Shown here: piece by piece, positions 61,610-64,000 of the stretch
Layout: each line of letters starts with the position of its first letter
Numbering within the stretch: the first letter of the stretch is position 1
Assembly (NCBI GenBank): GCA_026874595.1
Contig: CM049322.1
Span: forward strand, 20,401,400-20,465,399
Reading direction: 5' to 3'
Length of the DNA stretch: 64,000 nt
From: Sipunculus nudus
Taxonomy: Eukaryota > Annelida > Sipuncula > Golfingiida > Sipunculidae
Translations under genes and position numbers: made by a program
Notes under the pieces: model-generated
Told to the model about the DNA's origin: nothing
What the model saw: the letters and a program-made list of their open reading frames with translations, nothing else
Database searches by the model: none

Positions 61610-61860
61610 TCACGCCTCACTGTTCTGCATGGCCTTGAAAATCACAGGGTTGTCCTTAAGCATTCTTTCCTCTTCTTCCAGAGAGGCAAAGAGCTCGTCT
61701 TCTGTCAGTACGGCAGGTTTAGCAGCCTCTGTTAGTTTCTTTTGTCGTCTGTTAAAGTATTTGAGATGAAGTATACAGCTGATGAGTCCAGCCAGGATCA
61801 GCATCCCACCTCCGATAAAGAAGGAGTGGTCCAAACTGCCCGTGGTGTCGAATACGGCAC
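61610..61860 (-). CDS. SLC16/monocarboxylate-transporter-like gene, last coding exon
   Basis: The acceptor AG is at 61862-61861 and the stop TGA at 61612-61610. The exon codes the end of the MCT core: AVFDTTGSLDHSFFIGGG leads into the last membrane helix, then a ~45-residue acidic cytoplasmic tail rich in Glu. Joined to the two upstream exons in phase 1, it completes the PPIAGAVFD motif typical of SLC16 transporters. These move lactate, pyruvate, ketone bodies or related monocarboxylates (some members carry other substrates) across the plasma membrane. The substrate cannot be assigned from this part. The stop lies ~740 bp from the array breakpoint. Confidence 0.85.
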
Positions 61861-62755
61861 CTACAAATAATATACATTACGTCATACAGATGTTAGTATA
61901 ACAACTGACCTATCCATGAAATTATGTGACCTTAATCGCATATTCATTCAACGAATATTCATTTGCATTGGACTAACGAGTAACCAATCAGGTGACCGTA
62001 AACATTGTAAAGCGTCAATCACCCGACAAAAACATAAGTTTGCATAATTTGACAGAGCTCTGTCAAACAGATCACGTGTACGGTGTAGTCTGTACCAGTG
62101 CCCATGTCGGCATGTTTTCCGGGACATTTTTATACAAAGGAGACAGTATTAAAAGTTCTAGGCTATAGGTTGCGAGGGCTATTCCTCCTACTACCGAGTA
62201 AATAATAATGTCTTACCTGGCACGTAATTCGTATGAGAAAAATAATCCAAATATTGGAAGACAGTTCAAAATGACTGCGCTATATTAAACAATGGAGGAC
62301 AGCGATACCAGTTGATGACGTCAGTAAATACGACGTCATGCGAAATCGACCTTTGTGACGTCATTATTATGTTGTAAACGGCTCTCCCTTCTAAGGTCAC
62401 CTGTGTAGGCGTGTTTTGGGGTTCATTATAATAATAAGGTTAAAAGGGCGGAACATTGGGCTATGGTGGACAAGTCAATTGACCCGTTGGTCACAGCGTT
62501 CAGCTGAATTTATCAAATCCTTGCAGAAATGTCTACTTTTTTAAAATATTGTTGCCCTTGTAAATCCTTATGCTACAACCATTTGTCAATATTATTAAAC
62601 GTTCTGCATATAAAATCTCTCTTCTTTTATTTTCCAAACATGTGATGTTGTGAATTGCTTTTGCAAAAGAACTTTAAAGGTCACATAGTCTTCGAGTATT
62701 AGCTTGATACATAAAATTCGCATGTCGTGATTAAATATGCTACGTCGCCACCTAC

Positions 62756-62881
62756 CGGCAATTGGTGGACCTGCTATGACCGCTACTCCTCTTGTTAGGG
62801 TCAACATTCCAAAAGCATTGGTCAGCTTGTCCAGACCCAGTAGATTACACAAAACGATGGAGGTCAAAGATATCCAAGTGG
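62756..62881 (-). CDS. SLC16/MCT-like gene, penultimate coding exon
   Basis: 126 bases between an acceptor (TTTTTCAG before 62881) and donor GTAGG after 62756. It codes TWISLTSIVLCNLLGLD, LTNAFGMLTL and RGVAVIAGPPIAG, the conserved SLC16 segment around the tenth and eleventh helices. It enters and leaves in phase 1 (ATC G/CC and GCC G/GT). The 895-base intron to the last exon shows no other gene. Confidence 0.87.
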
Positions 62882-63376
62882 CTGAAAAATAACATTTATT
62901 AAAATACAAATATGTGGTATAACGCGTATGTGCATGAAAATTTGACTGGAATGGACTTTTTAATTAATTGGATAAGACAACGACACCGATTCATGTTTAC
63001 ATAAGATGCCCGATGTCCTTATCTTAAGAAACCGAATGACCCGGTTTCCATTTTAATGACATGCAAAATACCTCTCGTTTAACATTCATACAAGTTGTAA
63101 ATAAGTATCCATCTGAGACTGCAACAACACATCATACACCTCAACAAACAAAACTAAGGACTGCAATAAGTTATACATGCATGAATACTTAATTCCATGA
63201 TCTTTTATAACAATTACGTAATCCAGTCTATTGGTAAATTCAACGAGTCCATCAAATCACGCGAGACATTGGAATTTAGCCCAGTACTTAAATACGGGTT
63301 TGCACGAAACAAGAGGACATCTGCACTGTATCTTCATCATTTACCATAAATAATTATCTAAGGAGAGGACACTCAC

Positions 63377-63556
63377 CGATACAAAGTCCAAATGCTGCGG
63401 CGTACGTGCAAAGGGCGGCGTAGTTAGGGAGGAGACTAATCAGCATACAGGAGGCGCCACCAAGGACTATTGACAAATTGTGGAGCAGTAGGGAATTCAC
63501 ATTCGGCAGGTCCGCAAGTACACCCGCAGCAACGCGACCAATTGTGTTAGTTATAC
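63377..63556 (-). CDS. SLC16/MCT-like gene, internal exon
   Basis: 180 bases between TTTTTTCAG (acceptor, exon from 63556) and donor GTGAGT (exon to 63377). The frame codes GITNTIGRVAAGVLADL, the conserved Gly-Arg segment of SLC16 helix 8 and its following loop, then a helix ending FGLCI. Phase 1 at both ends agrees with the next exon. The 495-base intron to the penultimate exon is otherwise empty. The 5' exons lie beyond the window. Confidence 0.85.
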
Positions 63557-64000
63557 CTGAAAAAATAATGAATATGTTAATAACCAAAGTTAGTTTGCTT
63601 GGATGATAATCGTATCAACATTCGAACAAAGCTGATTTCATCCCATTCACAATACAAGATATCCAAATATATGACCAATTGACCTGGTGATTGTCATATT
63701 CCTATCGTGATAATTACTACATGTATACTTCCTATTTTTCTTTACTCTCCACTAAAGGACTCATTGTTTGAGCTGTGAAATATTTATTATAGATATTCCC
63801 AATAGAATTTCACAAGTTCCCTCTGTAATAGATACCGGTTTAACCATAAGTTTCACATGCGACCTGTGCCATCATGACTGAAGTGTGTAGACAAAATGGC
63901 AGCCTCCATGAGAAATTATCCCCCAAATTCTCAAATTATAATATGATAATGTTAACTGATTACACATTCAGTATATTAAATTTAGAAAATAAATTCATAA
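63557..64000. other. Intron of the MCT-like gene
   Basis: No exon with SLC16 features is visible on the minus strand. The previous exon must lie to the right of the window. Confidence 0.6.

Noticed and set aside
61370-61735. 121-codon plus-strand frame over the transporter's last exon
   Set aside because: Antisense shadow: the minus strand gives a clear SLC16 C-terminal exon with matching splice phase.

Overview
Eukaryotic, AT-rich, intron-bearing genomic DNA full of (TA)n microsatellites and transposon relics. The receptor family (somatomedin-B head plus Methuselah/secretin-like seven-helix domain) and the repeat content suggest a lophotrochozoan, most likely a bivalve mollusc. The species cannot be fixed from the sequence.

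Positions 1 to about 60,868 are a direct tandem array of five related units: U1 1-14035, U2 14036-24661, U3 24662-35164, U4 35165-49167 and U5 49168-~60868. The unit edges are arbitrary, and the array continues off the left end. Each unit holds, in order: (i) a small minus-strand relic of the receptor's TM5 region lying between two copies of a 3'-flank sequence; (ii) a long single-exon minus-strand GPCR gene; (iii) a long inverted repeat whose centre holds a tRNA-like SINE-type element; (iv) a plus-strand, head-to-head, truncated copy of the receptor's first ~140 codons; (v) several kb of non-coding, AT-microsatellite-rich DNA.

Of the five receptor copies, only U2 (785 aa) and U5 (845 aa) are open from ATG to stop. 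U1, U3 and U4 keep frame throughout but carry 3, 2 and 4 nonsense codons. The U5 receptor has a Gly-X-Y (collagen-like) stalk expanded by an 18-bp minisatellite. U1 and U4 are almost identical and share three stops and a ~3.2-kb hAT-like insertion, so a ~35.1-kb block carrying at least one whole unit has been duplicated recently. The U3 receptor is a mosaic: its ectodomain half is U2-like and its membrane half is U1-like.

To the right of the array breakpoint (~60,869) the sequence is single-copy. It carries the last three coding exons (minus strand) of an SLC16/monocarboxylate-transporter gene, whose 5' part lies beyond 64,000. Receptors and transporter are transcribed leftward. I see no operon, CRISPR array, rRNA gene or convincing functional tRNA gene.
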